From an uncultured Lachnospiraceae bacterium (lineage in GTDB: Bacteria > Bacillota > Clostridia > Lachnospirales > Lachnospiraceae): DNA of 64,000 bases. The stretch lies in NCBI GenBank assembly GCA_944381615.1, contig CALWLT010000022.1, forward strand, positions 1 through 64,000. The letters run 5' to 3'. Below, piece by piece: positions 31,609 through 40,077 of the stretch. Every line of letters begins with the position of its first letter. Position 1 is the stretch's first letter. The notes under the pieces are model-generated. The model worked only from the letters and a program-made list of their open reading frames with translations. It ran no database searches and had not been told where the DNA came from. Both the position numbers and the translations under genes were made by a program.

Positions 31609-33105
31609 ATGGCGGAAAAAGAGAAGACGGCTAAGAAGGAAAAAGAGGAAAAGAACGCGAAGGCGGAAAAATCCGGAAAAACGGAAAAATCGGAGCGGGC
31701 GCTGAAGGAGCGGGTCAAGGCGGCGAAAAAGCTGCAGAAGGATCTGGTGTGGAAGTTCCCGCACATCGCGAGAAAATCTCCGGAACAGAAGGAGGCGGCG
31801 TTTTCCTACTGCGAGGGCTATAAGGAATTTCTCAACGAGGCGAAGACGGAGCGGGAATTCGTGACCGCCGCCGTAAAGCGCCTGGAGAAAGCCGGGTTTG
31901 TTCCGTATGAGAGGACGGGCTTAAAGACCGGAGACAGGGTATACGAGGTAAACCGGGGGAAGGCGCTGATCTTTGCGACGGCAGGCCGCCGTCCCCTGGA
32001 GGAGGGAATCCGTCTCAACGCGGCGCACATCGATTCGCCGCGGCTGGATCTGAAGCCCAATCCGCTCTATGAGAAGAACGGCCTGGCGTATTTTAAAACG
32101 CATTATTACGGCGGGCTCCGCAAATACCAGTGGACGGCGATCCCGATGGCGATGCACGGCGTCGTCGTGAAAAAGGATGGCGAAACGGTCACGATCTCCG
32201 TGGGGGAGAAGGAAGGCGAGCCGGTGTTCTGTGTGACGGACCTGCTGCCGCACCTGGCCGCGCAGCAGAATGAGAGAAAGCTCAGGGACGGCATCCGCGG
32301 CGAGGAGTTAAACATCGTGGTCGGCTCCCTGCCGTACGACTGCGGCGGCGAGGAAGAGTTAAAGGAGCCGGTCAAGCTTCTGGCGCTCTCGATCCTCAAC
32401 GAGCGCTACGGCATGACGGAGCGCGATTTCCTGCGGGCTGAGATCGAGATGGTGCCGGCCTTTCAGGCGGCCGACGTGGGCCTGGACGGCAGCATGGTGG
32501 GCGCTTACGGGCAGGACGACCGCGTCTGCGCCTACACGGCGCTGACGGCGGGGATCGAGGTAGAAGGGCCGGAGTACACGACCGTGACAATCCTGGCGGA
32601 CAAGGAAGAGGTCGGCTCCCTGGGGAACACGGGGCTTGATTCGGATTATCTTCTGCATTTTATCCAGGATCTGGCAGAGGATTGCGGGGCGGACTGGCGC
32701 CGCGTCCTGCGCCGGTCGCTGGCGCTCTCTTCCGACGTCAACGCCGCTTTTGACCCGACGTTTCCCGGCGTGTACGAGGAGCACAACTCCTGCTACCTGA
32801 ACCGGGGCTGCGTGCTGACGAAGTACACGGGCGCGCGCGGCAAATCGGGCAGCAACGATGCCAGCGCGGAGACGATGGCGCAGGTCATCGACATCATGGA
32901 GGAGGCGGGCGTCTGCTGGCAGGCGGGCGAGCTGGGCGCCGTCGACGCGGGCGGCGGCGGGACGGTCGCCAGCTGCCTGTCCTGTCTGAATGTGGATACA
33001 GTGGATCTGGGCGTTCCGGTGCTCTCCATGCACTCGCCCTTCGAGCTGACCGCCAAGCTGGACATTTATCAAACGTACCTGGCGTTCTGCGCCTTTTACC
33101 GGTAA
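31609..33105 (+). CDS. M18 family aminopeptidase
   Basis: A 498-residue dizinc aminopeptidase that prefers acidic N-terminal residues. Metal and active-site segments: AAHIDSPRLDL, AYGQDDRVCAYTAL, DKEEVGSLGNTG and the final SMHSPFELTAKLD. The first ~45 residues are a Lys/Glu-rich extension (KEKTAKKEKEEKNAKAEKSG) not normal for M18. Start 31609 is favoured by AGGAGAC and AGGAGA upstream; an ATG overlapping the dtd stop at 31555 (ATGA) would add 18 residues. Confidence 0.92.
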   Translation: MAEKEKTAKKEKEEKNAKAEKSGKTEKSERALKERVKAAKKLQKDLVWKFPHIARKSPEQKEAAFSYCEGYKEFLNEAKTEREFVTAAVKRLEKAGFVPYERTGLKTGDRVYEVNRGKALIFATAGRRPLEEGIRLNAAHIDSPRLDLKPNPLYEKNGLAYFKTHYYGGLRKYQWTAIPMAMHGVVVKKDGETVTISVGEKEGEPVFCVTDLLPHLAAQQNERKLRDGIRGEELNIVVGSLPYDCGGEEELKEPVKLLALSILNERYGMTERDFLRAEIEMVPAFQAADVGLDGSMVGAYGQDDRVCAYTALTAGIEVEGPEYTTVTILADKEEVGSLGNTGLDSDYLLHFIQDLAEDCGADWRRVLRRSLALSSDVNAAFDPTFPGVYEEHNSCYLNRGCVLTKYTGARGKSGSNDASAETMAQVIDIMEEAGVCWQAGELGAVDAGGGGTVASCLSCLNVDTVDLGVPVLSMHSPFELTAKLDIYQTYLAFCAFYR

Positions 33106-33162
33106 GAGAACGGAAAGAAAGAGAAAGGCGGCCGCCGCAGGCGGCCGGAGTCTGAGGAAGGA

Positions 33163-34272
33163 ATGAAAAAAATGAAGAGATGGATGAGAGCGGGAATCTG
33201 CGCGGCGATCGCCGCGTCGGTGTGCCTGGCCGGCTGCTCCGGCCAAGAGGAAGAAAGCACGGCAGAAAGCAGCGCGGCGCAGACGGAGGAGTATGTGGCC
33301 GAGAGCACGATAACGCTGGGCGAGTATAAAGGGATTCCCGTCACGGTCGAGGCCGCGCAGGTCACGGACGAAGAGGTGGAAGCCCAGATCCAGCAGCTGT
33401 TAAACGCGAGCGCGGAATATGTGGAGGTGGATCGCGCGGCGCAGCTGGGCGATCAGGTCAATATCGATTATACGGGATATCTGGACGGGGAGCCGTTTGA
33501 AGGCGGTTCCGATACGGGCTTTGACCTGGAGCTGGGATCCGGCCGTTTCATCGACGGCTTTGAGGACGGGCTGGTCGGCGCAAAGGCCGGCGAGTCGCGT
33601 TCGCTGGATCTGACGTTTCCGGAGGAGTACAGCGCAAACCCGGATCTGGAGGGCCAGCCGGTTGTGTTTGAGGTTACCGTCCATGCGGTAAAGGAGCGGA
33701 GCGTGCCGGAGCTGACGGACGCGTTTATCGCCGAAATTTCCCCGGAGGCCGGCACGGTCGAGCAGTACCGGGAGGATGTGCGCAAGGCGCTGCTGGATCA
33801 GAAGGAGCTTCTGATCAACAATCAGCGGGACGCCGACATCCTGAACGCGATCGTGGCCAATTCGGAGATTACCTGCTCGACGGAGGCCATCGACGACGCC
33901 TTTGACACGCAGATCCAGGCCTACACGAATATGGCCGCCATGTACGGCATGGATCTGGCGACCTACGCCGGCCTGATGGGCATGGACGAGGAGAGCCTGC
34001 GGGCGGAGCTGCGCGTGATCGCGGAGGATATGGCCAAGCAGGAGCTGGTGCTCGACGAGGTCGCGAAGCTGGAACAGATCGAAGTGGAGGACGCGGACCG
34101 GGAATCGCTGGCGCAGGAATTCGGCTATGACAGCGTGGACGCGATGCTGGAAAATGACGGCGTGACCGAGGAGCTGATCGACGAGACGGCCCTGATGCGC
34201 AAGACGATGGAATTTCTGGTAGAGAACGCGCAGATTACCGTAGAGGAAGAGGCGGCTGCTTCTGCAGAATAA
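33163..34272 (+). CDS. trigger-factor-like FKBP-type peptidyl-prolyl isomerase lipoprotein
   Basis: A 369-residue exported protein. The signal peptide ends in the lipobox LAGC; an acidic Ser/Glu linker follows; then an FKBP domain (about 95-175: DQVNIDYTGYLDGEPFEGG, GSGRFIDGFEDGLVGA) and a helical trigger-factor C-terminal domain (PELTDAFI onward). It resembles the surface foldase lipoproteins of Gram-positive bacteria but with trigger factor architecture, so it probably helps fold exported proteins. No ribosome-binding part is present. It ends at a strong terminator. Confidence 0.9.
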   Translation: MKKMKRWMRAGICAAIAASVCLAGCSGQEEESTAESSAAQTEEYVAESTITLGEYKGIPVTVEAAQVTDEEVEAQIQQLLNASAEYVEVDRAAQLGDQVNIDYTGYLDGEPFEGGSDTGFDLELGSGRFIDGFEDGLVGAKAGESRSLDLTFPEEYSANPDLEGQPVVFEVTVHAVKERSVPELTDAFIAEISPEAGTVEQYREDVRKALLDQKELLINNQRDADILNAIVANSEITCSTEAIDDAFDTQIQAYTNMAAMYGMDLATYAGLMGMDEESLRAELRVIAEDMAKQELVLDEVAKLEQIEVEDADRESLAQEFGYDSVDAMLENDGVTEELIDETALMRKTMEFLVENAQITVEEEAAASAE

Positions 34273-34281
34273 ACTATCTAA

Positions 34282-34318
34282 AAAATCTGTCATTTTATTT
34301 AAAAATGACAGATTTTCT
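34282..34318 (+). terminator. terminator after the lipoprotein gene
   Basis: A perfect 15-bp stem (AAAATCTGTCATTTT / AAAATGACAGATTTT) with a 5-nt loop. Confidence 0.92.
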
Positions 34319-34319
34319 C

Positions 34320-34348
34320 TTGTGATACGCTCCTGTTTTTAGTATAAT
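34320..34348 (+). promoter_or_regulatory. promoter of phosphoribosyltransferase gene
   Basis: TTGTGA, 17-nt spacer, TATAAT, 46 nt before the start codon. Confidence 0.75.
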
Positions 34349-34394
34349 AGAACTGACAGAAAAACACGGAAAACACGGAAAAGGGGGCGTTTTT

Positions 34395-35036
34395 ATGGAG
34401 AACAGCGGCTACACCAAGATTCGGACGGCGGGAACGGAAGCGGCGTTGAAGGTCCGGCCCGGCCATTTTGCCACCAACCATGCGCATATCAATTATTACA
34501 TTGATATGACGACGATGAAGACCCGCACGAGCGAGGCGCAGGAGATTGCCCGGACGCTGGTGGGGTATTACCTCTTTGACATGGTCATCGATACGATTGT
34601 ATGCATGGAGGGGACGGAGGTAATCGGTGCCTTCCTCTCGGAGGAGCTGACCCGGGGCGGTTATCTCTCGACGAACGCCCATAAAACCATTTATGTGGTC
34701 AGCCCGGAGTTTAACAGCAACAGCCAGATCATTTTCCGGGATAACCTGATCCCGATGATCCGCGACAAACACGTGATGATCCTGATGGCTTCCGTGACGA
34801 CGGGGCGCACGCTGAACAAGGCGATCGAGTGCATCCAGTACTATCAGGGAATGCTGCAGGGCGTTTCGGCCGTCTTCAGCGCCATCGATTCGCAGGACGG
34901 CATTCCGATCCGGGCAATCTTCGGAAAGAAGGATCTGCCGGATTACGCATACTATGATTATCACGACTGCCCGCTGTGCGGGGCGGGAAAGAAACTGGAC
35001 GCGCTGGTCAATACGTTTGGCTATTCGCCGCTTTAA
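34395..35036 (+). CDS. phosphoribosyltransferase (OPRT-like fold)
   Basis: A 213-residue protein with a PRTase type I fold. The PRPP loop is approximated by VMILMASVTTGRTLNKAIE (residues ~130-148), and VCMEGTEVIGAFL and NAHKTIYVVSPE match orotate-PRTase-like enzymes. A C-terminal cysteine pair (DCPLC) may bind metal. The base used cannot be told from the sequence and no pyrimidine or purine gene is adjacent. Own promoter and terminator. Confidence 0.8.
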   Translation: MENSGYTKIRTAGTEAALKVRPGHFATNHAHINYYIDMTTMKTRTSEAQEIARTLVGYYLFDMVIDTIVCMEGTEVIGAFLSEELTRGGYLSTNAHKTIYVVSPEFNSNSQIIFRDNLIPMIRDKHVMILMASVTTGRTLNKAIECIQYYQGMLQGVSAVFSAIDSQDGIPIRAIFGKKDLPDYAYYDYHDCPLCGAGKKLDALVNTFGYSPL

Positions 35037-35120
35037 GGGCGGGGCGCGCAGGCTCCAGAGCGCGGGGCCGGCGCGGATGCGATGACGATGACGGGCGCGG
35101 GTACGGCGAACGGAAATGAG

Positions 35121-35205
35121 AGGCGCCGCGAAGGGGACCTGGCGGTTTTGCAGAAGGCCGGACGACCGGCCGCAAGGCCAGAGGGACGCTTTCGCGGCGC
35201 TTTTT
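35121..35205 (+). terminator. long-stem terminator after phosphoribosyltransferase gene
   Basis: GCGCCGCGAA (35123-35132) pairs perfectly with TTCGCGGCGC (35191-35200), followed by five T. Inside lies a second hairpin (GGCCGG/CCGGCC). The 58-nt loop is long for a simple terminator. Confidence 0.75.
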
Positions 35206-35232
35206 GTCCGAAAGAAAGGAGAAAAAACACAG

Positions 35233-36066
35233 ATGGAACAGGATCTTCGCGGGATGTTAGGCGAGCTGGACGCTCTTTATGCGAAGGGGGCGATGAAGGA
35301 GGCGGAGGAGAAGCTTGCGGCGTGGAGAGCGCAGGCGTACGCAGAGGGAAACCGGGGCGTCGCGCTTTCTCTCTGCAATGAGATGGAGGGGCTTTACCGG
35401 ACGACGGGGCGCGCGGCGCAGGCGGTGGCCGTCTCCGATGAGGCGCTGCGCCTGATCGGCGAAATGGGACTTACGGGGACGATCCATCACGGGACGACGC
35501 TGCTAAACGGGGCGACGGCCTGCCGCATGGCGGGCGATGCAAAGCGCGCGCTTTCGATGTACGGGGAGGCGGCCGGGATTTTTCGTACCCTGGGAGAGGA
35601 TCGCGGGTATCAGATGGCCAGCCTCTATAACAACGTGAGCCAGATTTACCAGGAGCAGGGCCGCCATGAGGAGGCGCTCGCCTCTCTGGATCGCGCGATG
35701 GAGCTGCTTGATAAGATGGAGCAAAGTGAGGCCGAGATGGCGACCAGCCGCGTCAACCGGGCGCTCTCGCTGATGGCGCTGGGCCGCCTTTCGCAGGCAA
35801 AGGAGGAGCTGGAAAAAAGCCTCGCCTACTACGAAAGCCCGGCCGCGGCCGGGGACGGCCATTACGGCGCGGCGCTCTCGGCGGCCGGGGAGCTGGCGTG
35901 GCGAACGGGCGATCGGGAACACGCCGTTTCCTGCCTGGAACAGGCGTTACGGGTTACCCGGGAGCGCTTCGGAGAAAACGACGCCTGCCGCGTGATCCGC
36001 ATGAACCTGGAGACGGTAAAGAACATGGCGGGCGGATCCGGCGCCGGGGAAGAGAGGGCGCAGTGA
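35233..36066 (+). CDS. TPR-repeat protein
   Basis: A 277-residue all-helical protein with about six tetratricopeptide repeats (for example ASLYNNVSQIYQEQGRHEEAL at ~133 and AALSAAGELAWRTGDREHAV at ~215). Such repeats form protein-binding surfaces. AAAGGAG lies 9 nt before the ATG. The next gene starts at its stop (GTGA), so it forms an operon with the DUF4037 and DUF4125 genes and probably binds one of them. Confidence 0.88.
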   Translation: MEQDLRGMLGELDALYAKGAMKEAEEKLAAWRAQAYAEGNRGVALSLCNEMEGLYRTTGRAAQAVAVSDEALRLIGEMGLTGTIHHGTTLLNGATACRMAGDAKRALSMYGEAAGIFRTLGEDRGYQMASLYNNVSQIYQEQGRHEEALASLDRAMELLDKMEQSEAEMATSRVNRALSLMALGRLSQAKEELEKSLAYYESPAAAGDGHYGAALSAAGELAWRTGDREHAVSCLEQALRVTRERFGENDACRVIRMNLETVKNMAGGSGAGEERAQ

Positions 36067-37043
36067 AGGGGCTTTTGCTGGCGCGCCGCTATTACGAGGA
36101 GGTCGGGCGTCCCGCGCTCTGGAAGGCTTTTCCGGATCTGATGCCGCGCGTGGCGGCGGGGCTGGTCGGCGAAGGCTCGGAATGCCTTGGCTTTGACGAT
36201 GAGATTTCGCGGGATCACGATTTCGGGCCCGGATTCTGCCTGTGGCTTGAAAAAGAAGATTTTGAGGCGCAGGGGGAGGCGCTTTGCCGGGCGTATGACA
36301 GCCTGCCGGGCGAATTTCTCGGCTTTCCCGCGCGAAAGGAGAGCGCCCGCGGCGCGGGGCGCGTGGGTGTCCTGGAGATCTCGGAGTTTTTCGGCCGTTT
36401 CATCGGGCGGGAGCAGCCGCCGTCGGATCTGCTCCGGTGGCTGTATCTGCCGGAGGAGAAGCTGGCGATCCTGGCCGGAGGAGAAGTATTTGAGGATCCG
36501 CGCGGCCATTTTTCCGCGATCCGCGACGCCATCCGGGCCTACTATCCGGAGGATGTGCGGATTAAGAAAATCGTCGCCCGCGCGGCCGGGATGGCGCAGT
36601 CGGGCCAGTATAATTACGGGCGGGCCATGCGCCGCCGGGATGCGGTCGCGGCGGCGCTGGCGAAAAACGAATTTATCCGGCAGGCCATGTCGATGCTGTA
36701 TCTGCTGAACCGCTGCTATGCCCCGTACTACAAATGGATGTATGCCGGCCTGTCCGGGTTTTCGCTCTGTCCGGAGGCCGCCGGTCTTCTCAGGGAACTG
36801 GCCGCGGCCGGGGATCAGGGCGCGGCGTGGCGCGGCCCGCATCCGGCGGGGTGGAACCCGTACCTGAATCTGGAAGATCCGAACGTGCGGCGGATCGAGC
36901 GGATCTGTGCTCTCGTGATCGCCGAGCTGCGGCGGCAGGGGCTGACGGAGCAGACCTCCGATTTTCTGGAGGATCACACGGAGGCAATCATGAGCCGGAT
37001 ACAGGATCCGGCGCTGCGCCGCCGCCATGTGCTGGAAGGATAG
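36063..37043 (+). CDS. DUF4037 domain protein
   Basis: A 326-residue protein matching DUF4037. The conserved start GLVGEGSECLGFDDEISRDH with DFGPGFCLWL suggests a nucleotidyltransferase-like active site (acidic residues after a GSE motif). A helical C-terminal half follows. The GTG start overlaps the TPR gene stop by 4 nt. Biochemical function is unknown. Confidence 0.82.
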   Translation: MKGLLLARRYYEEVGRPALWKAFPDLMPRVAAGLVGEGSECLGFDDEISRDHDFGPGFCLWLEKEDFEAQGEALCRAYDSLPGEFLGFPARKESARGAGRVGVLEISEFFGRFIGREQPPSDLLRWLYLPEEKLAILAGGEVFEDPRGHFSAIRDAIRAYYPEDVRIKKIVARAAGMAQSGQYNYGRAMRRRDAVAAALAKNEFIRQAMSMLYLLNRCYAPYYKWMYAGLSGFSLCPEAAGLLRELAAAGDQGAAWRGPHPAGWNPYLNLEDPNVRRIERICALVIAELRRQGLTEQTSDFLEDHTEAIMSRIQDPALRRRHVLEG

Positions 37044-37098
37044 AAAGGCGGCCGCCGGGCCGCAGCGGCGAAGAATGAAGAAAAGAGGGGATCTGAGG

Positions 37099-37719
37099 AT
37101 GACGAGAGAAGAAAAAATCGAGGCGCTGATTCAGACGGAGTGGGAACTGTTTCAGCAGGTGCACAACGAGGGCGGCCGGGCGTCCTGCCAGGATGATCCG
37201 GAGACGTTTCATATCATGCGGAAGAGCCAGTTTTCGCCGTGGCCGGAGAAACTGATCGACAGCTACCGGGCGGATCTTGCCCGGGCAGAGGAGGCGGGGC
37301 GCAACCTTCTGACGGAAAAATATGCCTGGATGATGGCGAGCACGGCGCCGGAGGAGTTCCAGGCGATCCGCCGTTTCCTGCAGCCGCCGTCCTTTCTGGG
37401 CGGGCAGCAGATCGAGGAGATTACCGCGATTCAGGTTGAGTGGATGCGGGAGTACCGCAGCCGCTATCCGCAGCTGGCTTCCGGCAACCGGGTGCTGGAG
37501 ACTTCCCAGGATACGCCGTTTGAGACATCGTTTGAGACGTATCTGCGGGGCGAACTTCATACGTATTCCGGGCAGACGCTTTCCCTCTACCGGGATTTCG
37601 TGAAACGGCTGGAACAGGAGGGGAAGAACCTGACGCTCCTCATCATGGAGGAGACGGTAAGGGCCTACGGCTACCGCGATCTGGAGGATGCGGAGGAGAA
37701 GCTGAAAAAGAGAAACTGA
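37099..37719 (+). CDS. DUF4125 family protein
   Basis: A 206-residue protein with the DUF4125 pattern: EWELFQQVHNEGGRASCQDD, then MRKSQFSPW near residue 45 and EYRSRYPQLASGNR. No known catalytic motif. Third gene of the TPR/DUF4037/DUF4125 set. Start 37099 has GAGGGG 8 nt upstream; ATG 37075 would add eight residues. Its last codons lie inside a 14-bp tandem repeat. Confidence 0.82.
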   Translation: MTREEKIEALIQTEWELFQQVHNEGGRASCQDDPETFHIMRKSQFSPWPEKLIDSYRADLARAEEAGRNLLTEKYAWMMASTAPEEFQAIRRFLQPPSFLGGQQIEEITAIQVEWMREYRSRYPQLASGNRVLETSQDTPFETSFETYLRGELHTYSGQTLSLYRDFVKRLEQEGKNLTLLIMEETVRAYGYRDLEDAEEKLKKRN

Positions 37720-37782
37720 AAAGAAGAAGATGAAAAGGAGAAGCTGAAAAGAAGAAGCTGAAAAGAAGAAGCTGAAAAGAAG
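37699..37782 (+). repeat. 14-bp tandem repeat over the DUF4125 stop codon
   Basis: Six units of AAGCTGAAAAGAAG type at 37699, 37713, 37727, 37741, 37755 and 37769; the last three are identical. The stop codon falls in unit two. The rest of 37783-37888 holds no gene. Confidence 0.85.
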
Positions 37783-37888
37783 ATGAGGAAAAGAAGAAGC
37801 GAAAAGCGGCAGAACGTATGAGACGATGAAAACGAAAAGCGGTTAAAGCGTCTGCCGCGATCGTAATCCGACACTGCCGCGATCGTAA

Positions 37889-37920
37889 GCCCCCCTGTTT
37901 TTCTTGACAAACAGGGGGGC
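37889..37920. promoter_or_regulatory. perfect inverted repeat overlapping the -35 box
   Basis: GCCCCCCTGTTT, 8 nt, AAACAGGGGGGC: 12-bp perfect arms. The -35 TTGACA sits across the loop and the second arm. It could end the upstream transcript or be bound by a regulator. Confidence 0.7.
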
Positions 37921-37932
37921 GAATTTTATAAT
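37904..37932 (+). promoter_or_regulatory. promoter of MBL/UPF0261/aldolase operon
   Basis: Perfect TTGACA, 17-nt spacer, TATAAT, 58 nt before the first ATG. Confidence 0.9.
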
Positions 37933-37936
37933 ATGA

Positions 37937-37962
37937 TTGGACACTGGATACAATTTGGATAC
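37937..37962. promoter_or_regulatory. predicted GntR operator 1
   Basis: TTGGACACTGGATA, then CAATT and TTGGATAC. It starts 5 nt after the -10 box, so it covers the transcription start. The same blocks recur (reversed) at 41713-41737. Confidence 0.7.
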
Positions 37963-37990
37963 CCCAAATCTGAAAAGGAGGTATCACAAG

Positions 37991-38806
37991 ATGAGCAAAC
38001 TGACAATTCGCCCCATCAACACGGGATTCGTGACGATGATTCCCAAACAGTACCTGTACCATCACTCGGTTACGGCGTTCTATCCGGAAGCATCGGATCG
38101 CGAAGAGGAATACCCGGTCTTTACGTATCTGGTAGAGGGCGGGGACAAGCTTCTGCTGGTCGATACCGGCATGGCCTACACGGAGCGCGCGGATCGCTAC
38201 CATCATCACGGCTCGTATCAGCCAGAGGGGATGGCGATCACGGAGCAGCTCGCGAAGCTGGGCTATCAGCCGGAGGATATCGATATCGTCGTATTTACGC
38301 ATCTTCACTGGGATCACTGCTTCTACATGGAGAAATTTACCCGGGCGGAATTTTATGTAAACAAAAAAGAATATGAGTTCGCGATGAACCCGATCCCGCT
38401 GTACTACAAGTCGTACGAGGCGCCCGAGCTGGGAATCCGCCGTCCCTTCGAGGGGATCCGGATGAACCTGGTAGAGGGGGAGACGGAGATCATGCCGGGC
38501 GTGCGCGTGTTCGAGACGCCGGGCCATTCGGTCGGCCATCAGTCGGTGGAGATCGATACGGAGGAAGGAAAATACATCTGCTGCGGCGATGCGATTTTCA
38601 TCATGGATAATGTGAAGCCGATCGAGGCCATTCACTACGACATCACGCCGCCCAATCGTTTCTCGGATATTGTCGCGACCTGGAAGAGCATCGAGCTGAT
38701 CAAGGATCGGGCGGAGAGTCTTGAGCGGATTCTGACCTGCCACGACAGAGAGATCCTGGATCGGGCCGCCAGGACGCCGGTTCTCGGACGGAAGGCGGGT
38801 GAATAA
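37991..38806 (+). CDS. MBL-fold metallo-hydrolase (lactonase-like)
   Basis: A 271-residue metallo-beta-lactamase-fold hydrolase. The dizinc motif HLHWDH lies at residues 104-109, with further ligand candidates in ETPGHSVGH (H near 181) and the CCGDAIF aspartate. The layout resembles AHL-lactonase-type members, which open lactone rings. As first gene of an operon with UPF0261 and an aldolase it more likely opens a sugar-acid lactone than a quorum signal (inference). AAGGAGG 9 nt before the ATG. Confidence 0.88.
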   Translation: MSKLTIRPINTGFVTMIPKQYLYHHSVTAFYPEASDREEEYPVFTYLVEGGDKLLLVDTGMAYTERADRYHHHGSYQPEGMAITEQLAKLGYQPEDIDIVVFTHLHWDHCFYMEKFTRAEFYVNKKEYEFAMNPIPLYYKSYEAPELGIRRPFEGIRMNLVEGETEIMPGVRVFETPGHSVGHQSVEIDTEEGKYICCGDAIFIMDNVKPIEAIHYDITPPNRFSDIVATWKSIELIKDRAESLERILTCHDREILDRAARTPVLGRKAGE

Positions 38807-38829
38807 AGGACCGCCACGGTTCTGAACAT

Positions 38830-40077
38830 ATGGCAGTAATAGCAGTGATAGCGTGCTGTGATACCAAGTATCACGAAATTACCTTTGTACAGAAACGAAT
38901 CGCACAGACCGGCCACACGCCGCTGGTGCTGGACATCAGCACGGGGCCGCACATCCCCATCCGCGCGGATGTGAGCCGGGAGGAAGTGCTGGCGGCCGGG
39001 GGCTATACCTGGGAGCAGGTTCATGCGATGGACAAGAGCGGGGCCATTGCCGCCATGACGCAGAGTATTTCGGCGCTGTTAGTCCGCCTGTATCAGGAGA
39101 AAAAGATCGACGGCGTGATCGGGATGGGCGGCCTGCAGAATACGGTCGTGTGCTCGGCTGCCATGCGCCTTCTTCCGATCGGGTTCCCCAAGATCATCTG
39201 CTCGACCATCGCCAGCGGGTTCCGCTATTTTGACACGGTTGTGGGAGACAAGGATATCGCGGTCATTCCCTCGATCGTGGATTTTGCCGGCGTCAATCCC
39301 ATCACGGAGGCGGTGCTGGGCAATACGGTCAGCGCGATGGCCGGGATGGTCGAGTACGGCGGGAAGCTGATCGACACGCGGGGCGATCGCTACATCGCCA
39401 CGACGCTGATGGGAATTACCAACGATACGGTCATGCGGGCTTCCGACCGGCTCTCGGCGGAGGGGAGAAAGATGATCAGCTTCCACTCCACGGGGATCGG
39501 CGGCCGCGTGATGGAGACGCTGATCCGCGAGGGCGTGATCTCGGCGGTCATGGACCTCTCGCTGCATGAGATGACGGCGGAGTATTTCGGCGGCTACGGC
39601 TACAGCAAGGGGGCGGACAACCGCCTGCTGGCGGCGGCAGAGACGGGAATCCCGGCGCTGATCTGCCCCGGCGGGATCGATTTTGCCTGCCTGCGTCCGG
39701 ACGAGCTCTTCGACGACGAGGAGGAGCGCGGCTACGTCTGGCATAACAAGGATCTGACGCACACGCGTCTTTATGAGCACGAGATTCTGGATATTACCAG
39801 GACGATCGTGGAGCGCGTCAACCGTTCGACGGGCCCGGCCAAGGTCGTGCTGCCGATGGGCGGCCTGCGCACGCTCAGCTATCCGGGCGAGCTGTTTTAC
39901 AAGCCGGAGACGATCGAGAAGATGCGCGTGATCTTCGAGGAAGGACTGAAGCCGGAGGTAGAGTTTGAGGCGTATGATCTGAACTTCTGCGATCCGGAAT
40001 TTGCCGATATCTGCGCCCGGGAGATGGACCGGCTGCTTGAGAAGGCCGGATGGCCGGAAGGGAGTAAGGCGGAGTGA
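38830..40077 (+). CDS. UPF0261 / Tm-1-like ATP-binding protein
   Basis: A 415-residue protein of the UPF0261 family. The N-terminal Tm-1-like part has MAVIAVIACCDTKYHE and GVIGMGGLQNT; the C-terminal part ends near LPMGGLRTLSYPGE. Members often sit next to aldolases and in aromatic or sugar-acid gene clusters; the reaction is not established. No clear ribosome site is seen, so translation may be coupled to the gene above, which stops 23 nt upstream. Overlaps the aldolase gene by 4 nt. Confidence 0.88.
   Translation: MAVIAVIACCDTKYHEITFVQKRIAQTGHTPLVLDISTGPHIPIRADVSREEVLAAGGYTWEQVHAMDKSGAIAAMTQSISALLVRLYQEKKIDGVIGMGGLQNTVVCSAAMRLLPIGFPKIICSTIASGFRYFDTVVGDKDIAVIPSIVDFAGVNPITEAVLGNTVSAMAGMVEYGGKLIDTRGDRYIATTLMGITNDTVMRASDRLSAEGRKMISFHSTGIGGRVMETLIREGVISAVMDLSLHEMTAEYFGGYGYSKGADNRLLAAAETGIPALICPGGIDFACLRPDELFDDEEERGYVWHNKDLTHTRLYEHEILDITRTIVERVNRSTGPAKVVLPMGGLRTLSYPGELFYKPETIEKMRVIFEEGLKPEVEFEAYDLNFCDPEFADICAREMDRLLEKAGWPEGSKAE

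Noticed and set aside
37991..38806. Quorum-quenching AHL lactonase
   Set aside because: The metal motif fits, but the operon context (UPF0261, aldolase, TRAP uptake) points to catabolism instead.
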